Positions 51,370 through 59,042 are shown, counted from the first letter of the stretch. The stretch: 64,000 nt of DNA from Deinococcus arboris (GCF_009755355.1 NZ_WQLB01000009.1:1-64000); one strand, 5' to 3'. The notes: generated by a model from the letters alone, not told the origin. A program made the numbers and translations.

Positions 51370-52045
51370 CGGCAATCACCTCCCGCAGGGCCAGCACGGT
51401 CTTCAGGCCGAGTTCGTTCAGCACACGGTCCACTTCCGCGAGGCTGATGCTGCGGTCCTGTTCTCGCTTCTGGATCCGCTCGACGATGCCCGTCACCCGA
51501 TCAATCAGGGTGATGAAGCTGGACAGGTCGGGCAGCTGCTTGGGCTTGGTCTCGAAATGCTCCGGGATGGGCGGTGCGGGCGGGTCCATCTCCGGTTCAC
51601 TGTGGGCAGCCCGGACGGCTTCCAGGTACAGCGCCAACTGTTCACGCCAGAGAGCCACGGCTTCTTGGTAGCCCGTCGTGTGGCTGGCATGCCAGGCGAT
51701 CAGCGCCGCCTGCTCTCTGCTGTGCCGCTCGATTCCCTCTTGGAGCAGCGAGCGGGCCAGCAGCAGGTCGGGCAACAGGTTCAGGGGATCAGGGTCCGCC
51801 TGTTGGTCCTGGATGGCCTGTTGCAGCGTGGGGCTGGCGTTGACCAGCTGGTAGCGGGTGGTGGGTTTCTGGCCCACGCCACCGTGGTTCTTGCACTTCC
51901 CCTCGCCGGGGTGATTGGTGCCGTGCCCAGCGGGCTTCTTGCAGGGCTTGCCGCTGCGAGTCTTGGCGCCGCAGGTGGGCAGCTTGGTGCGTTCGGCGCG
52001 GGTGGTGGGTTTCTTGCGGGGCTGGCGTTTCGGTGTCCCCTTCAT
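51278..52045 (-). CDS. Terminase small subunit with N-terminal zinc motif
   Basis: 255 residues. A basic start (MKGTPKRQPRKK) is followed by CGAKTRSGKPCKKPAGHG and CKNHGG, an HGG-type zinc-binding patch, and then long helices. Its location before the large subunit supports the role. The ATG at 52045 has CCGGAG before it. A GTG at 52105 is unlikely since the strong AAGGAGG is adjacent to it. Confidence 0.65.
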   Translation of the reverse strand: MKGTPKRQPRKKPTTRAERTKLPTCGAKTRSGKPCKKPAGHGTNHPGEGKCKNHGGVGQKPTTRYQLVNASPTLQQAIQDQQADPDPLNLLPDLLLARSLLQEGIERHSREQAALIAWHASHTTGYQEAVALWREQLALYLEAVRAAHSEPEMDPPAPPIPEHFETKPKQLPDLSSFITLIDRVTGIVERIQKREQDRSISLAEVDRVLNELGLKTVLALREVIADDADLSTFTPAELRSELAGAVERHARSVRY

Positions 52046-52095
52046 GGGGTACTCCGGAGCGTGTCCCTTCCATGGGGTAGGTGGGTTTGGGGCAT
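52042..52095 (-). CDS. Possible 17-residue leader peptide of the terminase gene
   Basis: ATG at 52095, eleven bases after AAGGAGG (52113-52107), opens a frame MPQTHLPHGRDTLRSTP whose TGA overlaps the terminase ATG (ATGA). It may couple translation. Confidence 0.35.
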   Translation of the reverse strand: MPQTHLPHGRDTLRSTP

Positions 52096-52137
52096 GGCGG
52101 GGCACACCTCCTTCAATACGTGGAGTAGGTTGGCGAC

Positions 52138-52347
52138 ATGACGACTTCAGATTTCGGACGAGATGCAGCTGAGTACTTCGCGGGATTGCATTACAACGCC
52201 CTTCGCGGTGGTGGCGCCTCCTCTGAAGAAGCAGCTAGAGCTGCAACTACTGCAATCAAGAACTACCTGCACCAGAGCGGCTGCTCGGCCAACACGATTG
52301 AAGACATTGCGACTGGCCTCGAAGACAAACTGCGTGCAAGAAATTGA
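52138..52347 (+). CDS. Small plus-strand gene upstream of terminase
   Basis: 69 residues starting MTTSDFGRDAAEYFAGLHYN, helical and soluble. TAGGTT six bases before the ATG is a leaderless promoter. It is transcribed away from the terminase genes, against the phage operon. Function is unknown. Confidence 0.6.
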   Translation: MTTSDFGRDAAEYFAGLHYNALRGGGASSEEAARAATTAIKNYLHQSGCSANTIEDIATGLEDKLRARN

Positions 52348-52348
52348 T

Positions 52349-52376
52349 TGGTGGCAACTCCCGGACTTGAACCGGG
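52349..52376 (-). other. tRNA 3'-half-like remnant
   Basis: On the minus strand CCCGG-TTCAAGT-CCGGG forms a perfect T arm followed by AGTTGCC, an A and CCA. Upstream sequence to 52439 gives a weak acceptor (GGCATTT) but no acceptable D or anticodon arm, so this is a fragment or a degenerate tRNA. Confidence 0.4.
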
Positions 52377-52437
52377 TCACGGGGCGGCATCAGCCCTGAA
52401 TCCACTCATCGTGCCCTTTGAGTAGTCACCAGAAATG

Positions 52438-52472
52438 CCCAGCCGCGCGCATTCCACGGCGGTGCGGCTGGG
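52438..52472. terminator. Nine-base-pair hairpin
   Basis: CCCAGCCGC pairs with GCGGCTGGG. No T run on either side. It lies in the noncoding island 52350-52580. Confidence 0.45.
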
Positions 52473-52534
52473 GATCGTCTTTCGCCGTGCGTCGGTGACA
52501 CGGGTGCTGGCGCGAATCATTTCAGTACAACGAC

Positions 52535-52557
52535 AAAGCCGCCCAGGACTGGGCGGC
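52535..52557 (-). terminator. Terminator of the inserted gene at 52582
   Basis: GCCGCCCAG and CTGGGCGGC pair, followed by TTT on the minus strand. Confidence 0.65.
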
Positions 52558-52581
52558 GAACCTCCTTCTTAGAAGGTTTAA

Positions 52582-52989
52582 TTACTTCAGGACACATTGA
52601 AGGCTTGTGCCGCCTTCTTTTCGGATGTCATAAATCGTGATCAGTGCCAGACCCCCACCTTGCATATACAGGTATCGACCGGATGGCGTCTTGGTGTCTT
52701 TCACAACTTTGAGGCCAGACATTTTGAACTGTTTGACAAAGGCATCAACCATCTGATTGACCATAACGCGCTCTTTGTCAAGACTCTTATTCATGTATTC
52801 CTGGGGCTTAAATTCACGAAATTCGAGGCCTTCATCTTGACAGATGCGACCAGTAAAGTTTTTAGCGAGGGTATTTGCCTTGGCCTTCTGAGCAGCCGTC
52901 GGTGGGGGCAGAGTCGGCATTGGGATGGGTTGATTCTGAGCAGCAGCAACGGTGCTGAGCGCAAACGCAAGGGTCAACAACAGTCTCAC
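52582..52989 (-). CDS. Inserted moron-like secreted protein
   Basis: 135 residues with a signal peptide (MRLLLTLAFALSTVAAAQ) and a lower-GC mature part carrying two cysteines. The GTG at 52989 has TAGGTT six bases upstream, giving a separate leaderless promoter, and terminators lie on both sides. Function is unknown. It resembles in design the secreted protein at 40360. Confidence 0.65.
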   Translation of the reverse strand: MRLLLTLAFALSTVAAAQNQPIPMPTLPPPTAAQKAKANTLAKNFTGRICQDEGLEFREFKPQEYMNKSLDKERVMVNQMVDAFVKQFKMSGLKVVKDTKTPSGRYLYMQGGGLALITIYDIRKEGGTSLQCVLK

Positions 52990-53087
52990 GGGTTCAACCT
53001 ACCAGCAACGTGGAACCAAATTGTCCGCACGTTCGCGCTCCACCCACCAGGGGCACAAAGGAGGGCTGCAAACGACAGTGACGACAA

Positions 53088-53109
53088 CGCCGCCCCCTTC
53101 GGAGCGGCG
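53088..53109 (-). terminator. Terminator at the end of the early operon
   Basis: CGCCGC and GCGGCG pair on the minus strand across ten bases, followed by TTGT. It lies after the gene ending at 53150. Confidence 0.5.
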
Positions 53110-53149
53110 GTGATTTCGACTTGTTGTCCAGCCTAGCTAAATTATGCGG

Positions 53150-53740
53150 TCACCTAGGGATTTCTGCAACATCCTCAGCACGAAGGGCCGCGCGGCAGGT
53201 GGCAAGGTGGCGTGGCAGGTCTGGGTGTTTGTCACCGAGGCGGGTAGCCAGACTGAGGCAGGCCACGGCATACGCGACGCTGCGGGGCTTCGGAAACTCC
53301 CAGCCGCCGCGTGGGTCGGTCAGGCTGGCTGGGGTGGTGTGGCCGCGCCGGTAGCGCTCCAGAAAGCCGCCTGTGGCCGATGTGTCGGGAATCCCGCTGT
53401 CCAGCATGGTCTTGATGATGTCGGCCACTTCGGTCTCGCGCACCTCGCCCATCGGCGTGACCAGGCTGCTGGGCAGATCGGGCAGATGCTCGCCCAGGGT
53501 GCTGAGGTCAAAGCTGCCGCCGGGACCGTAGCGCAGCAGGGGCAGAACCACTTGCGGCACACGGGTCTTCCAGGCTTTCAGGGCCTGATGCCACTGTTCG
53601 GCGTAGTCACGGGCGGCGCGGGCGGCGGCGCGCGGCTGGGCCACCTGCTGGGCCTGCTGGCGGGCACGGGTGACACCCAGAGGGCGCTTCGTGCGGGGCT
53701 GTTGGGACATGGGCACCTCGGCGGGCAGGGTGAGGGTCAT
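53150..53740 (-). CDS. Hypothetical phage protein
   Basis: 196 residues from an ATG at 53740 with AGGAGCC before it and an ATGA overlap with the previous gene. Basic N-terminus (RTKRPLGVTRARQQAQQ), helical C-terminus. It is the last gene of the early run before terminase; a late regulator is possible but not shown by any motif. Confidence 0.55.
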   Translation of the reverse strand: MTLTLPAEVPMSQQPRTKRPLGVTRARQQAQQVAQPRAAARAARDYAEQWHQALKAWKTRVPQVVLPLLRYGPGGSFDLSTLGEHLPDLPSSLVTPMGEVRETEVADIIKTMLDSGIPDTSATGGFLERYRRGHTTPASLTDPRGGWEFPKPRSVAYAVACLSLATRLGDKHPDLPRHLATCRAALRAEDVAEIPR

Positions 53741-54126
53741 CGGTGCTGGCTCCTGTGGTGGCGGGGCGTTGGGCGGGTGCATCGCGTCAACCGCTGGTTG
53801 ACACACAGGGCGGCCTGGAAGGGTTGCAATCCTGGCCGGTGCAGCGGGCCGCGCTGGCGGGGCTCAGGCGCAAACGTGGCCGCCATGGTGGCGAGGTCGG
53901 TCATGGTGATGGCATAGGCCTGGAAACAGGACAGAGCGTCCTGAAGCACAGCCGCCAGCTGCTGGACAAAGACGGCGGCAAGCTCGTGGGTATGGGACCG
54001 GCAAAGAGCCTGTCGGCGTTGCCTTTCCTCCCAGACCTCAATGCGCCGGAACTGCTCGAGCAGCCAGGCCGCGTCCACCTGACCCCAGAACTCGGCATCT
54101 GACAATTCCCAGGGTTCCCGCTTCAC
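53737..54126 (-). CDS. Hypothetical phage protein
   Basis: 129 residues starting MKREPWELSDAEFWGQVD, helical, with an arginine/histidine-rich end. Joined to neighbours by ATGA overlaps. Function is unknown. Confidence 0.55.
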   Translation of the reverse strand: MKREPWELSDAEFWGQVDAAWLLEQFRRIEVWEERQRRQALCRSHTHELAAVFVQQLAAVLQDALSCFQAYAITMTDLATMAATFAPEPRQRGPLHRPGLQPFQAALCVNQRLTRCTRPTPRHHRSQHR

Positions 54127-54389
54127 GCGGCACCTCGTCTGGCCAGGCGCGGCCGGCGGATCACGGGCGGATGGTCGGTGTTGTGCTGCGGCGTCCCGCT
54201 GCTCGTCGTGACGCTCAGCAGGCCCAGGTCGTAGAGGTAAAAGGCGGTGCCCGGGCGAATCCGCACGTACCCCCGGCGCTGCTGCTGGTACCGGGCCCGG
54301 ATCAGGCGGCGCAGGATGGGGTCGTCGGTCTGGGCCAGGGCCTGCTTGAACTCGCGGTCCTGCTGGCGTTTGCTCAGCCTTCGCGGCAT
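54123..54389 (-). CDS. Hypothetical basic phage protein
   Basis: 88 residues from the ATG at 54389 (MPRRLSKRQQDREFKQ), strongly basic, possibly nucleic-acid-binding. Its start codon is nine bases from the divergent start at 54399. Confidence 0.5.
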   Translation of the reverse strand: MPRRLSKRQQDREFKQALAQTDDPILRRLIRARYQQQRRGYVRIRPGTAFYLYDLGLLSVTTSSGTPQHNTDHPPVIRRPRLARRGAA

Positions 54390-54398
54390 GCTGGGGAC

Positions 54399-54563
54399 AT
54401 GCTGCTGCGCCTGTTCGCGGTCCTGATCGGCTTGGCCGCCGTGGTACTGACCTACATCGTTGCGCATACAGGTCCGGACCCCCGAGTCGGCAACGCCGTC
54501 TGGCTGGTGCCGCTCTCTTTGGGATTCATGGCCTACATGATTTGGAAAAACACCGAGGAGTAA
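54399..54563 (+). CDS. Small plus-strand two-helix membrane protein
   Basis: 54 residues: MLLRLFAVLIGLAAVVLTY helix, a short polar loop with VAHTGPDPRVGN, a second helix (WLVPLSLGFMAYMIW) and a KNTEE tail. TTGAAC (54346) and TTTGCT (54369) at a 17-base spacing are a possible promoter. It runs against the phage operon between two packed minus-strand genes. Confidence 0.55.
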   Translation: MLLRLFAVLIGLAAVVLTYIVAHTGPDPRVGNAVWLVPLSLGFMAYMIWKNTEE

Positions 54564-54586
54564 AGCGGATTTGGCAGGTTTTCTGC

Positions 54587-55303
54587 TCACCGCGAGCCTC
54601 CAAACAGGGTGCTGGTGAGGGGCGTAATGGTGACCTGCACCTGACCACCGGGCACCACTGGCCCACGGGTCACGCGCAGCTCGTCAATCAGCGAGTCATC
54701 CGCCCAGACCCCGGCGTGCGTCAGGGCGTCTTCCAGGGCTTTGGGCAGGTTGCTGAGGTCACGGGCGCGGCGATCTGGCGCACAGGTGTGCAGGTGCAGC
54801 GCAAGGCGGGCGCCGGGCGGCGTGGTGGGGCTGTTCAGGGCGCGGATCACGTCCCGCACCGCGCGGCGGTAGGCGCGGCCCTCCTGGCTCAGCAGGACAC
54901 GGGCAGCCCAGGGCGGCGCACCGGGCTTCTTGGGCTTGCAGGGCACCAGGGCCGCGCGCCAGATGCTGTTCAGAGACGGTGGGAAAGGCAAGGCGAAGCT
55001 CAGGGCAGAATCTGCAAGGCTGATTTGGGGTGTTCGCGTTGACTCAAACGTGCGCATTGCTTGAGTTGGAACCGGGTTTTGCGCGGTTTGTGAGAGCAGC
55101 GGAAGTGGACCAGTTTTGCCCGCCTGCGACTGAACTAGTCCATTAGCCTGTTTTTCCTGCGCTGGGACGGGGGCAACAGGTGGACTACTTTTCAGCCCTT
55201 CTGTTTCCAGGCCTAGCTTCACCCGTGTGGCTTCGCGCAGGGCCAGGTCGGGAATGCGGGCCAGATAGGTTTCGGCGGCCTGTTGGGTCGGGAAGGGGTT
55301 CAC
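54587..55303 (-). CDS. RusA-family Holliday junction resolvase
   Basis: 238 residues. The C-terminal 140 match RusA: FALPFPPSLNSIWR, then RRARDLSNLPKALEDALTH and GVWADDSLIDEL with the catalytic aspartates. The first 100 residues are an unusual proline/glutamine-rich extension. The GTG overlaps the previous stop. It probably processes branched phage DNA before packaging. Confidence 0.8.
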   Translation of the reverse strand: MNPFPTQQAAETYLARIPDLALREATRVKLGLETEGLKSSPPVAPVPAQEKQANGLVQSQAGKTGPLPLLSQTAQNPVPTQAMRTFESTRTPQISLADSALSFALPFPPSLNSIWRAALVPCKPKKPGAPPWAARVLLSQEGRAYRRAVRDVIRALNSPTTPPGARLALHLHTCAPDRRARDLSNLPKALEDALTHAGVWADDSLIDELRVTRGPVVPGGQVQVTITPLTSTLFGGSR

Positions 55304-55530
55304 AGCGCCACCTTCTTGATGCGCCAGGTCAGGCGGCCCGCCCAGATCTTCACGTCCTCTGGCTTGGACCAGCTGGCCGTGAAGCCGCCCCCGTTCTGGT
55401 CAGTCACCGCGCGCAACTTCTTTTCAGCCGCTTCATAGGTCTCGGCCACATCCCAGAACGCGAGGTCCGTCCACGAATACCCCAGGCCCTGCTCGCAGAG
55501 AATGACCCAGACGTGCTGCTCGCCGGTCAC
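55300..55530 (-). CDS. Hypothetical phage protein
   Basis: 76 residues from a GTG at 55530 overlapping the previous stop (GTGA). Tryptophan-rich alpha-beta protein (YSWTDLAFWDVAETYEAAEKK). Function is unknown. Confidence 0.5.
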   Translation of the reverse strand: MTGEQHVWVILCEQGLGYSWTDLAFWDVAETYEAAEKKLRAVTDQNGGGFTASWSKPEDVKIWAGRLTWRIKKVAL

Positions 55531-55742
55531 GCCGTCACCTTCCGCAGCACGCCACTGGGCACGATGGCGGTGTGTCCGTCTGGCCATTCCACCAGCACGT
55601 TGCCGATCACACCGGGCCGGGGCACCGTTACCACGGTGCAGGTGGTACCGCGCCGGGTGTCGTCGCCCTTGCCCAGCTTCGGGCCGTACCGGTAGGCCTC
55701 ACCCACCGTCAGCCAGCGGTACTTGGTGGGGGCGCTCGTCAC
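55527..55742 (-). CDS. Hypothetical phage protein
   Basis: 71 residues, beta-rich (TCTVVTVPRPGVIGNVLVEW), like a small SH3-type barrel. The GTG at 55742 overlaps the previous stop. Confidence 0.5.
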   Translation of the reverse strand: MTSAPTKYRWLTVGEAYRYGPKLGKGDDTRRGTTCTVVTVPRPGVIGNVLVEWPDGHTAIVPSGVLRKVTA

Positions 55743-55963
55743 CACCAGTCATCACCATCCCCATCATCAATTTCACTGGTGTCCCACTTGGCCCAGCCTT
55801 CGGTGAGGCCGATTTCCATGCACTCCGGGCACCGGAGAATGCCGTCCTCGTCATACCGGGAACAGTCAATGCACACTGGCCCCTGACAGTCTGAGCAGGG
55901 GTGATGGTTGGCTGGTGTCTTCTGGCAGCCCGTGCAAGTGATAGGACGTGCGACGAGACCCAT
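55739..55963 (-). CDS. Small zinc-ribbon protein
   Basis: 74 residues with CTGC, CSDC, CIDC and CPEC knuckles, enough for two zinc sites, and an acidic DDGDGDDWW end. Probably a regulatory or adaptor protein. ATG overlaps the preceding stop (TGATG). Confidence 0.6.
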   Translation of the reverse strand: MGLVARPITCTGCQKTPANHHPCSDCQGPVCIDCSRYDEDGILRCPECMEIGLTEGWAKWDTSEIDDGDGDDWW

Positions 55964-56784
55964 CAGCCCTTCACTTCCTCGACCAGGTTCAGCACGGCTT
56001 TCTTCAGCCAGTCCGCCGGCTCACCGTAGGCCACCGTCGCGTGCGTCTCGGTATCGACGATCAGCGCCTGCACCTTTGGGTTCCCGCTGGCGTCCTGCTT
56101 GCCGACGATCCGCAGTTCCTGGCTTGGGGTCAGGTGCTGGGCCACGTAATCCATGAACCAGTCCGTCCAGCCGCCGCGTCCGTTGCTTCTGGCCTGGAGC
56201 TTGCTCTCCTCGATGTGCTGCTGCTGGCGTTGCAGCCGCTCATGCGTGCCGGTGGTGACGTTCTCGCGGATCACCGCGATGCGGGCCGGTTCGGGCAGAT
56301 CAATGAAGGGCACCGGCTCACCCGTTTCTGGATGCGCCACGGTGCCGTGCTCGTCAATGGCCTGGACCACCTCGGCCACCGCCTTGATCTGGCTGGTGCT
56401 GGGCTTTTCGCTGCCCGTCGTGGCTTGCAGGAACTTCGCCACGGTCTGCTGCTGCTCCGGGTCCAACTGGCTGACAATCTTGGCCGCCGGCTTGAGGTCG
56501 CGCGCCTGCCGCTCGTTCTCGGGCTGGAACCCAATGGGTTCCAAGACCTGCGCCACCTCTGCCGCCGCAATCAGTCGCCCGGCGTGCTGGCGGGTGAAGT
56601 CCCAGCGCTCGTGCAGGTAGGCGTCAAAGGTGCTGTGGGTGGCGCGGTACAGCCGGCCATCCCGAATCTCAGCCAGGGCGCTGCCCGTGCGCTGGAACTC
56701 GTGCAGGCCGTTCTGAATCACCCCTTCCAAGAGGGCAAGTGCGGCCTGTTCGTGGTCGTTCAGCGTCTCAGCGGGGGCGGTCAT
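55963..56784 (-). CDS. Phage DNA-binding-like protein
   Basis: 273 residues. The segment ALAEIRDGRLYRATHSTFDAYLHERW, then QHAGRLIAAAEVAQVL, is a recurring phage/plasmid pattern with a helix-turn-helix-like part, seen in ParB-like and replication-associated proteins. The C-terminal 90 residues form a separate domain. The precise role is unknown. Confidence 0.55.
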   Translation of the reverse strand: MTAPAETLNDHEQAALALLEGVIQNGLHEFQRTGSALAEIRDGRLYRATHSTFDAYLHERWDFTRQHAGRLIAAAEVAQVLEPIGFQPENERQARDLKPAAKIVSQLDPEQQQTVAKFLQATTGSEKPSTSQIKAVAEVVQAIDEHGTVAHPETGEPVPFIDLPEPARIAVIRENVTTGTHERLQRQQQHIEESKLQARSNGRGGWTDWFMDYVAQHLTPSQELRIVGKQDASGNPKVQALIVDTETHATVAYGEPADWLKKAVLNLVEEVKG

Positions 56785-56824
56785 GCGCCCTCACCGGCTC
56801 GCCTGCACACCATGTAACTTTCGC

Positions 56825-56853
56825 CTGACAACGCCTTTAGAGAAGGCGACAAT
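56825..56853 (+). promoter_or_regulatory. Promoter with internal operator for the small gene at 56859
   Basis: CTGACA (56825-56830), 17 bases, GACAAT (56848-56853). The spacer holds CGCCTT-TAGAG-AAGGCG (56832-56848), an inverted repeat placed to block RNA polymerase. Confidence 0.55.
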
Positions 56854-56858
56854 TCGGT

Positions 56859-57029
56859 ATGGACTCGGAATTCTGGACTCACTTCCTCATCAACATCCCT
56901 CTGATCGTTGCCGTCAGCGTCTGGCTGGAGAAACGGGCGATTCCGAAGTGGCAACGACGGGCCTTGATGCTGGGATTCGCATTCGCTATTTATCCCCTCA
57001 CCAACAGCATCCGAACGACCTTTTTCTAA
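56859..57029 (+). CDS. Small plus-strand two-helix membrane protein
   Basis: 56 residues: MDSEFWTHF, helix FLINIPLIVAVSVWL, basic loop EKRAIPKWQRR, helix ALMLGFAFAIYPL and a short tail. The ATG follows the -10 by five bases, so the message is leaderless. It is transcribed against the operon in a 274-base gap between minus-strand genes. A prophage-expressed exclusion or regulatory peptide is possible. Confidence 0.62.
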   Translation: MDSEFWTHFLINIPLIVAVSVWLEKRAIPKWQRRALMLGFAFAIYPLTNSIRTTFF

Positions 57030-57058
57030 TGGCGCCGGCTGAGACTGGGTCGGCAGAC

Positions 57059-57283
57059 TCATGTGCGCCGCCCGCCGTGCCGGTACCCGCGCGCCTTGTT
57101 CGCCTCGATCTTGGCCATCACCAGCAGGGCGTCACGCCCTTCAGCTTCCCAGGCTTCGGTGATCTCGGAATGCACCAGGGCGAGGTAATTGGGAATCTCG
57201 CTGATGTGGAAGTGCAAGCCCCAGCCGTTCAGGAGGTTCACGGTGCGGGCGTCACTCGCCAGCTCTTGGATGGTTTTCGTCAT
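57059..57283 (-). CDS. MazG-like protein with internal deletion
   Basis: 74 residues. LALVHSEITEAWEAEGRD matches the first MazG helix with ExxE, and MAKIEANKARGYRHGGRR matches the family's C-terminal end. The helix with the second metal motif (ExxD, ELADVVIR-type) that normally lies between is missing, so nucleotide pyrophosphatase activity is doubtful. AGGTGA precedes the ATG at 57283. Confidence 0.65.
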   Translation of the reverse strand: MTKTIQELASDARTVNLLNGWGLHFHISEIPNYLALVHSEITEAWEAEGRDALLVMAKIEANKARGYRHGGRRT

Positions 57284-57327
57284 GGGATTCACCTAGGGGC
57301 AGCCCGTTCAGCCGCCCCGTTCCTTGG

Positions 57328-58173
57328 TCAGTCAGCGGCTTCTTGGCGGCCCAGCAGCGGCACGAAGACCTGCTGAGCGATGGCACAGGCGAGTTTGGGT
57401 GGAACGACGTTGCCCACCAACGTGTACTGGTCTTTCTTGCTCAGGGCTGCTGACGGCACCGGCACGCCCTGGAGTTCCGCGCACTGCTCAATGCTCCGGG
57501 CAATCCCGGCCGCACTGGTGACTTCACCAGTGCGGCCCTTGTATTCGCTGGCCAGCACCGCCGCCTGAACTTTGCGCTGCTTCCCACTGAACACGTTGTA
57601 GCCGCCGCTGTGGCACGTCACCGCGTTGCTTTCCGGCCGCACAGCGGCATGGGGCTGAATCAGAATCAGAGGCAACGCGCGGCCAATCACGATGAACACC
57701 CGGCGCCGCTCCTGTGCTACGTCAAACCAGTTACTCGACACTAAATGCACCGTCATCGTCAGTCCCAGCTGCACGCAGGCCTGTTCCAATTCGCGCAGTT
57801 CCGCCTGCCCGTCACGGTTCTCGACCAGGCCGGGGACGTTTTCCAACACGGCGCAGCGGGCATGCTGTATCTGCCAGGCAAAGTGGGTGAGGCTGTAGTA
57901 ATGCGGGTGATTCTTTCCTCGCGTCGCCTTGACCACGTTGGCTCGGCTCCACGGCTGGCACGGCAGTGACGACCACACGAACCGCCCGGCCAGCTCCTCT
58001 GGCGTGATGGTCGCTACGTCGCGCACCTCGCACGGCACATCCGGCAGCCAGTCATGATGCTGCGCGACGGCCACCGGCCAGATGTCGTAGGCGCGCTCAA
58101 TGGTCAACCCAGCGTCCAGCATCCCGCGCGTCGCGCCGCCGTACCCGCAGCACAGCTCAATGACGCTGGTCAT
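57328..58173 (-). CDS. Orphan C5-cytosine DNA methyltransferase
   Basis: 281 residues with ordered motifs: I (ELCCGYGGATRG, SAM), IV (SSLPCQPWS, catalytic cysteine), VI (LENVPG), VIII (QERRRVFIV) and X (LVGNVVPPKLACAI). The target-recognition region is short. No restriction enzyme is adjacent, so it probably protects phage DNA from host restriction. The ATG overlaps the upstream stop. Confidence 0.9.
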   Translation of the reverse strand: MTSVIELCCGYGGATRGMLDAGLTIERAYDIWPVAVAQHHDWLPDVPCEVRDVATITPEELAGRFVWSSLPCQPWSRANVVKATRGKNHPHYYSLTHFAWQIQHARCAVLENVPGLVENRDGQAELRELEQACVQLGLTMTVHLVSSNWFDVAQERRRVFIVIGRALPLILIQPHAAVRPESNAVTCHSGGYNVFSGKQRKVQAAVLASEYKGRTGEVTSAAGIARSIEQCAELQGVPVPSAALSKKDQYTLVGNVVPPKLACAIAQQVFVPLLGRQEAAD

Positions 58174-59042
58174 CAGTCCGCCGCCCCATCCGTGTCAGGC
58201 AGCTCAAACGGCAGGTCTTCGCCGGGCGCTTTGGGTTCCAGCACCACGCGGGGCGGCACCGGGCCGGGGTCGGTGGCTTCAGGCTCGGCAGCGGGCACGT
58301 CCAGGCCCAGCAGGGCGCGCACCTCGCCTTCCACCTGGGGCCAGTGCTCCGCCAGCAGGGCACGCCACTCCGCCGCGTCCTGATCGTTGGTGCTGTTCGG
58401 GTCACTCCATTCGCCGGGATCGCGCCCGATCTGTTGCAGCAGTTGGCTCAGCTGCCCGAAGCCCAACTGGCCCAGCAGCACGTCCGGCGTGTCAGATGGG
58501 GCAGGTTGGGCCTCTGCTTCTTCCGGGGCCAGCAGCGGCGCGGCGCCCATGTCGGCCATCAGCTGGGCGTGGTCTGCTTGCAGCTGGCGCTCCTTGTCCA
58601 GTTCCTCCTGGATCTGCGCCTCGGTCTGCTCTTCCAGCGTGGGTTGGTTGCTGACCGTGCATTCCAGGCTGCAACTCGCCTCAAACAGCACCGCCGAGGT
58701 CAGGCCCACCTGTTCCAGCGCTTCCTGAGACACTCTCGTGGTGAACTTCGTGCGCAGGCCCTCAGCAACGGTGGTCAGGTTGCCCTGCAGCGTGGTGGCC
58801 ACCATCACACCCGGCAGATGACCGTCCGCCATGCGCGGGCAGATCTCTAGCTTCAGACCACTGCTGTCAGCGGCTCCGAACAGCACGTGGGCGTAGTCCA
58901 ACTCGAACTTGCGTTCCGGCCGCGCGCCCACTGTGAACGCCCACTTGATGTCGTGAACCCAGCCAATCTCCCGAACATCTTTTGAGGTCAGACCCAAGAA
59001 TTCGAGACTGTAAATGCCGTAGGTGCGGTGCTGTGTGGTCAT
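58173..59042 (-). CDS. Hypothetical phage protein
   Basis: 289 residues; an alpha-beta N-terminal half (to about 130) followed by an acidic, helical C-terminal half ending in prolines and aspartates. It lies between helicase and methyltransferase genes. Function is unknown. Confidence 0.6.
   Translation of the reverse strand: MTTQHRTYGIYSLEFLGLTSKDVREIGWVHDIKWAFTVGARPERKFELDYAHVLFGAADSSGLKLEICPRMADGHLPGVMVATTLQGNLTTVAEGLRTKFTTRVSQEALEQVGLTSAVLFEASCSLECTVSNQPTLEEQTEAQIQEELDKERQLQADHAQLMADMGAAPLLAPEEAEAQPAPSDTPDVLLGQLGFGQLSQLLQQIGRDPGEWSDPNSTNDQDAAEWRALLAEHWPQVEGEVRALLGLDVPAAEPEATDPGPVPPRVVLEPKAPGEDLPFELPDTDGAAD

Noticed and set aside
54123..54590. Longer form of the basic early protein
   Set aside because: The first 67 residues overlap the plus-strand membrane gene and look non-coding; the ATG at 54389 fits better.
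56781..57062. 93-codon minus-strand frame
   Set aside because: Low-complexity and opposite the small membrane gene at 56859, which has promoter and ribosomal context.
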